A stretch of 64,000 bases of DNA. Origin: Pseudarthrobacter oxydans (lineage in GTDB: Bacteria; Actinomycetota; Actinomycetes; Actinomycetales; Micrococcaceae). The stretch spans positions 2,418,001 to 2,482,000 of the forward strand of contig NZ_CP139438.1 in the NCBI RefSeq assembly GCF_034258515.1, given 5' to 3'. Every line of letters starts with the position of its first letter. The stretch's first letter is position 1. A program made the position numbers and the translations under genes. Shown here piece by piece: positions 33,152 to 41,522 of this stretch. Below the pieces are notes generated by a model that searched no databases, was not told the origin of the DNA, and saw only the letters and a program-made list of their open reading frames with translations.

Positions 33152-35623
33152 GTGATGTATGAAGCCGGGGAAAGCCTCGAACACCACCCGTCCTCAAGCA
33201 TGCCCGGGGGCCGGCGGTGGCACGATGGCCTCACCTCGGCTGATGTCCTGGAACGCACCAGTGCCGGACGCATCAACCGCGTCCCGGGAACAACAAGCCG
33301 CAGCCTCTGGGAAATCGTCCGGGCGAATGTCCTGACCCTTTTCAACGGCATCGTGGCGGGGTGCTTCATCCTGCTGTTGGTGCTGGACCAGTGGCGGGAC
33401 GCGCTCTTTGGCTTTTCGGCCCTTGGTAACTCACTGATCGGAATCGTCCAGGAATACCGCGCGAAGAAATCCCTTGACCGGTTAGCCATTCTCCACGCGG
33501 CGGAGAGCAAGGTTGTGCGGGACGGCAGGCCCCAACGGATCCCTGCGGACGCCCTGGTTCCGGACGACATCGTCCTGCTCAGCGCCGGGGAACAGGTAAG
33601 CGCGGACCTGCGCCTCCTGGACGGAGGGTACGTGGAGGTGGACGAGTCCTTCCTGACCGGAGAATCCGAACCCGTGTCCAAGGCTCCCGGAGCGGTGCTC
33701 CTGTCCGGGTCGCTGATCATGGCCGGCAGTGGCCGGGCAGCGGTGTTCCGGGCAGGACCGGACACGTTCGCCTACAAACTTACGGCTGAGGCCAAGCGGT
33801 TCTCCCTGGTCACGTCCGAGATCCGCTCGGGCCTGGACAAAGTCCTCCGCGTCATTACGTGGCTGCTCCTGCCCACCGCAGCACTCGTGGCCAACGCCCA
33901 GATCCAGAATGCCGGCGGCTGGGAGGACGCCCTCAGTTCCGGGCGCTGGATACCCGGGACCTTGGGCCTGGTGGCCAGCATCATCTCCATGATTCCGCTC
34001 GGCCTGGTCCTGCTCACCAGCGTTGCGTTTGCCGTGGGCGGGGTCCGGCTTGCCGGCCACATGGTCCTGGTGCAGGAGCTGGCGGCCGTTGAGGTCCTGG
34101 CGAGGGTCGACGTCCTGTGCCTGGACAAGACGGGCACCCTGTCCTCCGGTTCCATCAAATTCGACGCCGTGCACGACGCCGGCACACCGCCGGCGGAGGG
34201 GTGGCGGAGGGCCCTGGAGTGGTTCGGCGCAAACGAGGAAGCCAGCACGACGGCCAAGTCCATCGGCGCCGCTTTTCCGGCGGGCGACCTCCTGGCGGCG
34301 GCCGCGTCCGTGCCGTTCACTTCCGCCCGGAAGTGGAGCGCAGTGACGTTCCCGCCCGGATCCGGGGCTCCCGGAACCTGGGTGTTGGGAGCTCCTGACG
34401 CTGTCCTTGCGGGATCCTCCCGGCGTGCCGGGGCCCACCGGCTCGCCGCGGCACTGGCCTCCACCGGGCTGCGGACCCTGGCACTCGCCCACATGCCGGG
34501 CTCCCTGCCCGGTTCCGTGCCCGAATCGGGCGAAAGCGGCCGGCTGCCCCCCGAACTTGTTCCGGTGGTGCTGTTGACCTTCCGTGAGGACATCCGGAAG
34601 GACGCACACAAGACCCTCGCATACTTCCGGCAGCAGGGGGTGGCCGTGAAGATCATTTCCGGGGACGATCCGCGCACCGTTGCCGTCCTGGCGCGCGAAG
34701 TGGGGTTTGGACAGGGTGCGGCCTATGACGCGCGAAACCTGCCCGCCGACCCCCTCCTGCTGGAAAAGACCATGGAGGACCACCACGTGTTCGGCAGCGT
34801 CACCCCTGCCCAGAAGCGGGACATGGTCCAGGCCCTGAAGCGGCGCGGGCACACGGTGGCAATGACCGGAGACGGCGTCAATGATGTGCTTGCGCTGAAG
34901 GATGCGGACCTGGGCATCGCCATGGACACGGCATCACCGGCCACCAAGGCCGTGGCACGGCTTGTCCTTTTGGACGGGCGCTTCGACAGGTTGCCCGCGG
35001 TCGTGGCGGAGGGCCGCCGCGCCATCAGCAACATCGAGCGGGTCTCCATGGTGTTCCTCAGCAAGACCGTGTACATAACCCTTATCTCGTTGGCTTTCGC
35101 CCTGCTGTTGCTGCCCTTCCCGTTCCTTCCGCGCCAGCTTTCCGTACTGGACGGACTGACCATCGGCCTGCCCGCATTCTTCCTGGCCCTCCAGCCCAGT
35201 GCACAGCGCTATGCACCTGGTTTCCTGAAACGCTCCCTGGCCTTCTCGGTACCGGCCGGTATGTGCGCCGCGCTGTGCGTGCTGGCGGTCGCCGCCTACG
35301 CGCGGCTGGGCGGCCAGCACGGCACCGGGGCGGTACAGTCTGCCACCATCATCAGCCTCGCCCTGATCGCGGCATGGATCCTGGTGATGGCATCCCGGCC
35401 GTTGAACTGGATCAAAACCCTCATTTTGGCCGGCATGTACGGCGGCCTGGTCCTCTTGTTCACCGTCCCTCCGGTCAAGGATTTCTTCAGGCTCGACTGG
35501 CCGCCCCCGGACCTGCTGGCGGCCTCCGTCATAGTGGCCCTGGCAGGAAGCCTGGCTATCGAAGGAATCGGCCGTTTTCAACGGCGCCTGGCCGGCGGCC
35601 AAGGAATGGCTGGCGGAAAATGA
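33152..35623 (+). CDS. CtpE-like P-type ATPase
   Basis: The 823-residue pump has TGESEPV, MIPLGLVLLTSVAFAVG in TM4, LDKTGTLSSG with Asp325, and MTGDGVNDVLALKDADLGIAMD. These blocks, with the C-terminal SVLDGLTIGLPAFFLAL, match mycobacterial CtpE, a Ca2+ uptake pump, by recall. GTG 33152 or ATG 33155 may start it. Its stop overlaps a DosR-like box for the next operon. Confidence 0.87.
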   Translation: MMYEAGESLEHHPSSSMPGGRRWHDGLTSADVLERTSAGRINRVPGTTSRSLWEIVRANVLTLFNGIVAGCFILLLVLDQWRDALFGFSALGNSLIGIVQEYRAKKSLDRLAILHAAESKVVRDGRPQRIPADALVPDDIVLLSAGEQVSADLRLLDGGYVEVDESFLTGESEPVSKAPGAVLLSGSLIMAGSGRAAVFRAGPDTFAYKLTAEAKRFSLVTSEIRSGLDKVLRVITWLLLPTAALVANAQIQNAGGWEDALSSGRWIPGTLGLVASIISMIPLGLVLLTSVAFAVGGVRLAGHMVLVQELAAVEVLARVDVLCLDKTGTLSSGSIKFDAVHDAGTPPAEGWRRALEWFGANEEASTTAKSIGAAFPAGDLLAAAASVPFTSARKWSAVTFPPGSGAPGTWVLGAPDAVLAGSSRRAGAHRLAAALASTGLRTLALAHMPGSLPGSVPESGESGRLPPELVPVVLLTFREDIRKDAHKTLAYFRQQGVAVKIISGDDPRTVAVLAREVGFGQGAAYDARNLPADPLLLEKTMEDHHVFGSVTPAQKRDMVQALKRRGHTVAMTGDGVNDVLALKDADLGIAMDTASPATKAVARLVLLDGRFDRLPAVVAEGRRAISNIERVSMVFLSKTVYITLISLAFALLLLPFPFLPRQLSVLDGLTIGLPAFFLALQPSAQRYAPGFLKRSLAFSVPAGMCAALCVLAVAAYARLGGQHGTGAVQSATIISLALIAAWILVMASRPLNWIKTLILAGMYGGLVLLFTVPPVKDFFRLDWPPPDLLAASVIVALAGSLAIEGIGRFQRRLAGGQGMAGGK

Positions 35624-35635
35624 CTTTCGGCTCTG
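35620..35635 (+). promoter_or_regulatory. DosR-like box 7
   Basis: ATGACTTTCGGCTCTG matches 12 of 15 positions, sharing the TGA stop of the ATPase gene, and lies 56 bases upstream of the alcohol dehydrogenase. Confidence 0.6.
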
Positions 35636-35691
35636 GCCGGGCTGCGCCGGCCGTGCCACAGTGATAAGCCGGATGGCACGAGGAGGAATCG

Positions 35692-36747
35692 GTGCTCGCT
35701 TGGTGGGTGGGCCGCCCCGGCCCCGTCTCTACCCGTCCCCTGACCATGGGGATCCGCGAAAACCCCAGGCCCGGGGCCAACGAACTCCTGGTTGACGTGA
35801 ACGTGTGCGGTGTCTGCCGCACGGACCTGCATCTCGCCGAAGGGGACCTCCCGCCCCGCCGTCCCCGTGTTGTGCCAGGGCACGAGGCAGTGGGCGTGGT
35901 AGCCGGGACCGGGCCGGGCAATTCCCCGTTCGCACCGGGTGACAGGGTAGGCATCGCCTGGCTTGGCGGGGTCTGCGGTACCTGCGCCTACTGCCGCCGC
36001 GGGGACGAAAACCTGTGCACGGCACCCGTCTTCACCGGGTGGGACAAGGACGGCGGCTACGCCCAGCAGCTCACTGTCGCCCAGGACTTTGCCTACCCTA
36101 TCCCTGAGGTGTTCACCGATGAAGAGGCGGCACCCCTGCTGTGCTCGGGCATCATCGGCTACCGCGCGCTGAAGCGGGCCCGTGTGCCGGCCGGGGGCCG
36201 CCTTGGCATCTACGGTTTCGGCAGTTCCGCCCACCTGACCGCGCAGCTGGCGATGCACCAGGGGGCGTCCGTCTACGTCATGACCCGCTCGGCGAAGGCC
36301 CGTGCCCTTGCCCGGGATCTCGGCGCAGAGTACGTCGGCGGCGCCTACGACGATCCACCGGTGCCGCTTGATTCCGCCATCCTCTTTGCTCCTGTGGGGG
36401 ACCTCGTGCCGGTGGCGCTCCGGGCCCTCGATCGTGGCGGAACGCTGGCGATTGCGGGCATCTACCTCAGCGACATACCGGCCCTGAACTACCATGACCA
36501 TCTGTTCTACGAGCGTCAAGTGTGCAGCGTTACCGCCAACACGCGGGCGGACGGACTGGAGTTCCTGGCGCTCGCAGCCGAAATTCCGCTGGCACCGGCC
36601 ACCACCGTCTACCAGTTTGATGCAGCCGCTACCGCGCTGGACGATCTCGCCGGGGACAGGATCACCGGTTCCGCCGTGCTCCGGGTTCGCCCGGAAACAC
36701 CTGCAGGCCAGGGTGGGACCTTGGACTCTGGAACCTTCACCGCGTAA
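35692..36747 (+). CDS. Zinc-dependent alcohol dehydrogenase family protein
   Basis: The 351-residue MDR enzyme has catalytic zinc ligands VCGVCRTDLH and PGHEAVG, structural zinc CGTCAYCRRGDENLC and a Rossmann YGFGSSAHLTAQLA. The GTG 35692 start has a perfect GAGGAGG at 7 bases. It resembles mycobacterial AdhA by recall. Substrate is unknown. The Hsp20 gene follows 61 bases later. Confidence 0.9.
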   Translation: MLAWWVGRPGPVSTRPLTMGIRENPRPGANELLVDVNVCGVCRTDLHLAEGDLPPRRPRVVPGHEAVGVVAGTGPGNSPFAPGDRVGIAWLGGVCGTCAYCRRGDENLCTAPVFTGWDKDGGYAQQLTVAQDFAYPIPEVFTDEEAAPLLCSGIIGYRALKRARVPAGGRLGIYGFGSSAHLTAQLAMHQGASVYVMTRSAKARALARDLGAEYVGGAYDDPPVPLDSAILFAPVGDLVPVALRALDRGGTLAIAGIYLSDIPALNYHDHLFYERQVCSVTANTRADGLEFLALAAEIPLAPATTVYQFDAAATALDDLAGDRITGSAVLRVRPETPAGQGGTLDSGTFTA

Positions 36748-36808
36748 AGCGGATGGTGGTAGTGCCGGGCAACCAGCTGTCCCGGACCAGTATGAGCAGG
36801 AGGCAATA

Positions 36809-37231
36809 ATGACCGAGCTGATGAAGTGGTTTGAGTCGCGCCGCTCCCCCATGGACCTGATCGAAAGGCTGTTCGAAGGCGAGACGGGGACGGCCGCCAT
36901 CCGGGTAGAGGAGATGGTGGACGGCAACACCTTGGTGGTGCGGGCGGAGCTGCCCGGCATCGACCCGGACAAGGACGTTGACGTGACAGTGACCGACGGC
37001 GTGCTGTCCATCAAGGCCGAGCGGCAGGAAAAGAAGGAACACAAGGACAAGGACAGTTACCGGTCCGAATTCCGTTACGGTTCCTTTGTCCGGCGGCTCC
37101 CGCTGCCCAGCGGCGTCCAGCAGGGCGACGTCACCGCGTCCTACAAGGACGGCGTCCTGGAAGTCCGTGCTCCCCTGCCGGACCAGGGCCAGGGACCGGC
37201 GGCCTCGAAAATCCCGATTAGCAGGGGTTGA
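36809..37231 (+). CDS. Hsp20/alpha-crystallin small heat-shock protein
   Basis: The 140-residue protein starts at ATG 36809 (AGCAGGAGG site). The alpha-crystallin domain runs about residues 40-130: VVRAELPGIDPDKDVDVTV, GVLSIKAERQEKKEH, FRYGSFVRRLPLP and VTASYKDGVLEVRAPLP, with a C-terminal KIPISRG (IxI-type tail). It is related to mycobacterial HspX, a dormancy-regulon chaperone. It likely shares the promoter of the dehydrogenase. Confidence 0.93.
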   Translation: MTELMKWFESRRSPMDLIERLFEGETGTAAIRVEEMVDGNTLVVRAELPGIDPDKDVDVTVTDGVLSIKAERQEKKEHKDKDSYRSEFRYGSFVRRLPLPSGVQQGDVTASYKDGVLEVRAPLPDQGQGPAASKIPISRG

Positions 37232-37235
37232 CGGC

Positions 37236-37266
37236 TGGTGCCTGGTACTGCCGGGGCCAGGCACCA
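37236..37266. terminator. Bidirectional hairpin between hsp20 and pfkA
   Basis: TGGTGCCTGG (37236-37245) is complementary to CCAGGCACCA (37257-37266) with an 11-base loop. It sits in the 41-base gap of two convergent genes. No U-tract. Confidence 0.65.
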
Positions 37267-37272
37267 CTCCGG

Positions 37273-38298
37273 TCAGCCGAACAGGACTGCCGCCTCCCGG
37301 TACCGCTCCTCGGGTACCACCTTCAAAGTTCCAAGGGCGAGCTCCAGGCCCACGGTGACAACGTCGGTTCCCCGCAGGGACACCATGGTCCCCCAACTCC
37401 CCTTCGCTGCCGCTTCCACGGCGGCCATCCCGAGCCTCGTGGCAAGCACGCGGTCGTAGGCCGTCGGTTCACCGCCCCGCTGGATATGGCCCAGGACGGT
37501 GGCCCGCGTTTCAATGCCGGTCAGCTCCTGCAACTGCTGTTCCAGCAGGCGGCCGATGCCGCCAAGCCGGGGCCGCCCGAAAGTATCAAGGCCCCGGGGC
37601 GCATAGGGTGCTTCCTGTCCCTCCAGCGCAAACGCCTCCGCCACCACCACCAGGGGTGCCCTTCCGCGGTCCCGTGCCGACATGACCCAGGCCGAGACCT
37701 GCTCCAAGGACACGGGATGCTCGGGAAGCAGGATGGCGTGGGCGCCTGATGCCATTCCCGCGTGGAGCGCAATCCAGCCGGCGTTGCGGCCCATGACCTC
37801 CGCGATCATGCACCGGTGGTGGGATTCCCCGGTGGTCCGCAGCCTGTCAATGGCTTCCGTTGCCGTTTGCACTGCTGAATCGAAACCGAAGGTGTAGTCG
37901 GTTGCACCGAGATCGTTATCGATCGTTTTGGGTACACCCACCACGTTGATGCCCTGGTCGGACAGGGCTTTTGCCGCCGCCAGCGTTCCTTCACCGCCAA
38001 TGGCGATAAGGCCGTCCAGGCCGTTGCGCCGGAGGCTTTCCCTTACCGCGTCACTGCCGCCGTCCTTGAGCGGATTGGTGCGGGAGGTTCCCAGGATGGT
38101 TCCGCCAAGCCGGGAAAGTCCCCGGACACTGGACCGGGGCAAGGGAACAACGTCCTGCTCCAGGACTCCCCGCCAGCCATCGCGGAAGCCCAGGAATCCG
38201 AATCCGTGGGCAACATCGCCCCCCAGCACGGCTCCCCGGATCACGGCGTTCACCCCCGGGCAGTCACCGCCGCTGGTCAGGATTCCCAGTTGCTTCAT
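37273..38298 (-). CDS. pfkA: 6-phosphofructokinase
   Basis: The 341-residue enzyme has GILTSGGDCPGVNAVIRG, IAIGGEGTLAAA and PKTIDNDLGATD. The Gly in GGEGT (position 104 class) supports ATP use, while Lys in PKTIDND is common in actinobacterial ATP-PFKs; PPi enzymes carry Asp at the first site. It overlaps the stop of the GH65 fusion by four bases (ATGA), so they are translationally coupled. Confidence 0.93.
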   Translation of the reverse strand: MKQLGILTSGGDCPGVNAVIRGAVLGGDVAHGFGFLGFRDGWRGVLEQDVVPLPRSSVRGLSRLGGTILGTSRTNPLKDGGSDAVRESLRRNGLDGLIAIGGEGTLAAAKALSDQGINVVGVPKTIDNDLGATDYTFGFDSAVQTATEAIDRLRTTGESHHRCMIAEVMGRNAGWIALHAGMASGAHAILLPEHPVSLEQVSAWVMSARDRGRAPLVVVAEAFALEGQEAPYAPRGLDTFGRPRLGGIGRLLEQQLQELTGIETRATVLGHIQRGGEPTAYDRVLATRLGMAAVEAAAKGSWGTMVSLRGTDVVTVGLELALGTLKVVPEERYREAAVLFG

Positions 38299-41200
38299 GA
38301 TGCGGCCGATCCCTGCGCCTTCGCCGGCAGGCGGAAACTCCTGGCCAGCCCGGCCGGGAGGGCTGTGTCCCTCCCGTTCACATGCAGCGTGATGGGGGCC
38401 GCGTCTCCTGGTGCGGAGGCAATGTGCAGGCGCCCGTCCTTGAGTTCAATCTTGAGGTGATGTCCCCGGTAGCGGACTTCAAAGGCCACAGCCCGCAGCC
38501 CGGTGGGCAGGTTGGGCGCGAACACAATGGTGTCGCCGCTGAGCCGCAGCCCGGCGAAACTGCGTTGGATGACGTCGATGGTCCCGGCCATGGCGCCCAA
38601 ATGGATTCCGGCCCGGGTTGTGCCATGCTGCGTGTCGTCGAGGTCGGCGTCGAGGGCTTCCCGGAAACTGTCCCATGCGCGGTCCGCGTCCACCGCGGCC
38701 AGCACGGATGCATGCGCCACCCGGCTCAGCGTGGATCCATGGGCAGTCCGGGCGAGGTAATACTCAATGGTCCGGTTCAGCTGGTCCGCGGTGCAGGCGT
38801 ATCCGAGTTCGGAAAGAAGGCTGATGAGCCCTTCCTGGCCCAGCAGGTAGGGCAGCATCAGGACATCGGCCTGCTTGGCGAGTTTGTAGCGGTTGGTACC
38901 GTCCCCCTCGGCCTCCAGGATCAGGTCCAGCCGCTCGATGCTGTCATAGGCCTCCCGGTAGCGTTCCCAGTCGAGTTCCTCCAGCTCTTCGTAACCGGCG
39001 AACTGGCTGATGATGCCGTCGGAGTGGAAGGGAACGAAAAATGCCTTGCCCACCTGCTCCCAGCCGGCAACTTCCTCATCCGTAATGCCGAGGCGGTCCA
39101 TCAGCCCGCCCAATTCGTTGCCCTGCACAATGGAGACAAGCTCAGCGGCCCGGAGGCATGCCCAGGCAGCCATCACGTTGGTGTAGGCGTTGTCATCAAG
39201 TCCCGGATCGGCGCTGCCCGGATATCCCGTGTGGTACTCATCCGGCCCCACGACGCCGCGGAGGTGGTAACGGCCGGTGTCCTGGCTGCGCTCCGCCCGG
39301 GACGAGAAGAACCGGGCAACGTCGATGACCAGTTCAGCGCCCCGCCGGAGGAGCCAGGCTTTGTCATTGGTGGCCTGGTAGTACTGCCAGGCGTTAAAGG
39401 CCACGGCCAGGCCAGCGTGCAACTGCATATGCGAATTGTCTTTGACCCACCGCCCGGACCTGTCGTTATAGAGCCATTTGGGCGTCTCCTCCGTCCCGTC
39501 ACTGCCGCTCTGCCACGGAAACTTCGCACCGGAGAGCCCCAGGACGGAGGCCGCGTGGCGGGCCGCGGGAAGCCTCCGCCAGCGGTAGTCGATGAGGGAC
39601 CGGGCGACATCGGGCGTCCTCGACGTCAGGAGGGGCAGCACAAACAGCTCGTCCCAGAAGACGTGGCCCCGGTAACCCTCGCCATGGAGACCGCGGGCAG
39701 TAACTCCCGCATCCAGCTCGGCCGTATGGCGGGTCAGGGTCTGCAGCACGTGGAAGATGTGCAGGTTGAGGACCAGGCGCACCTGGACCGGCGCGTCGAT
39801 ATCCACCCGGAACGGGTCCAGTTCACGCCGCCAGGCCTCCTGGTGGGCAGACAGGAGGGCTTCGAAATCGTCACCACACCGCTCCAGTACGGCCCGCGCA
39901 GCCGACGCCGGGGAGGAAATCGCGCGGTCACGGGAGGTCACTACGGCCACGGCCTTGCTGATCCTGGACGGTGCCCCGTCGACGAGCGGAACCTCGAACG
40001 TCCGGAAGTGAAAGGCACCCTTCCTGCCGGGATGTCCGCCGCCCGCCGCCCCGGATACCAACGTACGGAACGCGGCAGCAATCCGGACCAGGCTTTGCGT
40101 CGTTTCAGCTTCGACGACCGAAATGTCTTCCGGATTGGATTGCTCGACGCCGCTTCCGGCCTTGGTCCGGTCCACCAGGTGGCTCCCGGGAACCGACCCC
40201 TTGCCGGGAGTGTTCATATTCCTGACACCGGCGTTGACGCCGCTGCGGACTTCCACAACACCGTTCCAGCCCAGCGGGGTGACTTTCATGTCCAGGGCAA
40301 GGAGGTGGGGCTCGGCCATGGACGCGAAACGCGTCTGGACAACTTCCAGGCGCCGCTTGTCAGCGGCTTCCAGCAGCAGCCGCCGCTCCAGGACGGCGCG
40401 CTGGAGATCCAGGGTGCGGCGCTCGCGGAGGACTGTCATTCCACCCGTCGACCACCACTGTCCGGGCGACAGCCGAAGGTCGACCGGAAGGCAGTCAGGG
40501 GCATTGACCATGTGCTCTTCCACGAGCACTTCACCGGCCACCTCGGAGGCCACCCGGTTGTAGACGCCCGCGAGGTACATGCCCGGGTACCGGAAGCTTC
40601 CGCCCTCCGGCGCCGCTCCCCGCACGCCAAAGTAGCCATTGCCAAGGGTGGTAAGCGCTTCGCGGTGCCCCTCGTGGCCGGCGTCGAAGCCCTCATAGAT
40701 CAGTTGCCAGGGATCACCCACAACGAGGCCCAGGTCCAGTTCGCCAACGTCGTTGAGGACAGAGCGCGCCCCGGCGGCTTCGAGTTCCCGCCGGCTGCCG
40801 TTGCGGTCGATTCCCACCACCAGCCCGAATCCGCCCCGGTGCGCCGCCAGTACCCCCGCGACCGAGTCCTCAATGACCACCGCGTGGGACGGCGATACCC
40901 CCAGGCGGAACGCGGCGGCCAGGAAGACGTCAGGGGCGGGCTTCCCGCGGAGGCCCAGGTTTGCTGCGGCGGTCCCGTCCAGGATGACGTTGAAATAGCC
41001 CGGAATGCCGGCCGCGTCCAGGACGGAGGAGGCATTGCGGCTGGACGTGACCACACCGGTGGGAACACCGGCGTCGGAAAGTCTTTGCAGCAGCTGCATT
41101 GTCCCCGGATAGCTCTGGACGCCGTCCTCCCTCAGGTGCTCGAGGAACAGGCGGTTCTTAAGGGCGCCCAGCCCAAAAGCCGTCCAGGTGCCCGGCTCAT

Positions 41201-41480
41201 CCCGGTCAGATCCCCGGTCGACTTTCACTCCCCTGGAGGCAAGGAACTTCAGCACGCCTTCTTCCCGGGGAAGGCCGTCAATGTAGTTGCGGTAGTCGGC
41301 TTTGGTGAGGGGGGACCGGTCCGCGGTGGCGGGTATCCGGGGATCCTGCAGGATCTGTTCGAAGGCCTCTTTCCAGGCGGCCTGATGCACCAGCGCCGTG
41401 TTGGTGACCACCCCGTCCAGGTCGAAGATAACGGCGTCAAAGGGCGGCTTGGCGGCAGCAGCAGTGGGCGACGCGGTCAT
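38295..41480 (-). CDS. Fused beta-phosphoglucomutase and GH65 sugar phosphorylase
   Basis: Residues 1-250 are a HAD beta-phosphoglucomutase (IFDLDGVVTNTA with nucleophile Asp20, acid Asp22, KPAPDVFLAAA, VIEDSVAGV). Residues 255-1050 are a family 65 glycoside phosphorylase with GNGYFGVRG, HVFWDELFVLPLL, KDNSHMQLHAGL and GPDEYH, in which Glu748 is the likely acid catalyst. The domain order suits one protein making beta-Glc-1-P and isomerising it to Glc-6-P; the disaccharide (trehalose, maltose or other) is not certain. Confidence 0.92.
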   Translation of the reverse strand: MTASPTAAAAKPPFDAVIFDLDGVVTNTALVHQAAWKEAFEQILQDPRIPATADRSPLTKADYRNYIDGLPREEGVLKFLASRGVKVDRGSDRDEPGTWTAFGLGALKNRLFLEHLREDGVQSYPGTMQLLQRLSDAGVPTGVVTSSRNASSVLDAAGIPGYFNVILDGTAAANLGLRGKPAPDVFLAAAFRLGVSPSHAVVIEDSVAGVLAAHRGGFGLVVGIDRNGSRRELEAAGARSVLNDVGELDLGLVVGDPWQLIYEGFDAGHEGHREALTTLGNGYFGVRGAAPEGGSFRYPGMYLAGVYNRVASEVAGEVLVEEHMVNAPDCLPVDLRLSPGQWWSTGGMTVLRERRTLDLQRAVLERRLLLEAADKRRLEVVQTRFASMAEPHLLALDMKVTPLGWNGVVEVRSGVNAGVRNMNTPGKGSVPGSHLVDRTKAGSGVEQSNPEDISVVEAETTQSLVRIAAAFRTLVSGAAGGGHPGRKGAFHFRTFEVPLVDGAPSRISKAVAVVTSRDRAISSPASAARAVLERCGDDFEALLSAHQEAWRRELDPFRVDIDAPVQVRLVLNLHIFHVLQTLTRHTAELDAGVTARGLHGEGYRGHVFWDELFVLPLLTSRTPDVARSLIDYRWRRLPAARHAASVLGLSGAKFPWQSGSDGTEETPKWLYNDRSGRWVKDNSHMQLHAGLAVAFNAWQYYQATNDKAWLLRRGAELVIDVARFFSSRAERSQDTGRYHLRGVVGPDEYHTGYPGSADPGLDDNAYTNVMAAWACLRAAELVSIVQGNELGGLMDRLGITDEEVAGWEQVGKAFFVPFHSDGIISQFAGYEELEELDWERYREAYDSIERLDLILEAEGDGTNRYKLAKQADVLMLPYLLGQEGLISLLSELGYACTADQLNRTIEYYLARTAHGSTLSRVAHASVLAAVDADRAWDSFREALDADLDDTQHGTTRAGIHLGAMAGTIDVIQRSFAGLRLSGDTIVFAPNLPTGLRAVAFEVRYRGHHLKIELKDGRLHIASAPGDAAPITLHVNGRDTALPAGLARSFRLPAKAQGSAAS

Positions 41481-41522
41481 ATGACAGGGATACCAGCAGG
41501 CCGTCCGCCCGTGACAGTGCCG

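Noticed and set aside
36750..36808. Possible separate promoter or DosR-like box before hsp20
   Set aside because: AGTGCCGGGC and TGTCCCGG occur but do not fit the consensus; expression from the dehydrogenase promoter is simpler.
35578..37050. 490-codon minus-strand frame
   Set aside because: Antisense to the alcohol dehydrogenase and Hsp20 genes, both well supported.
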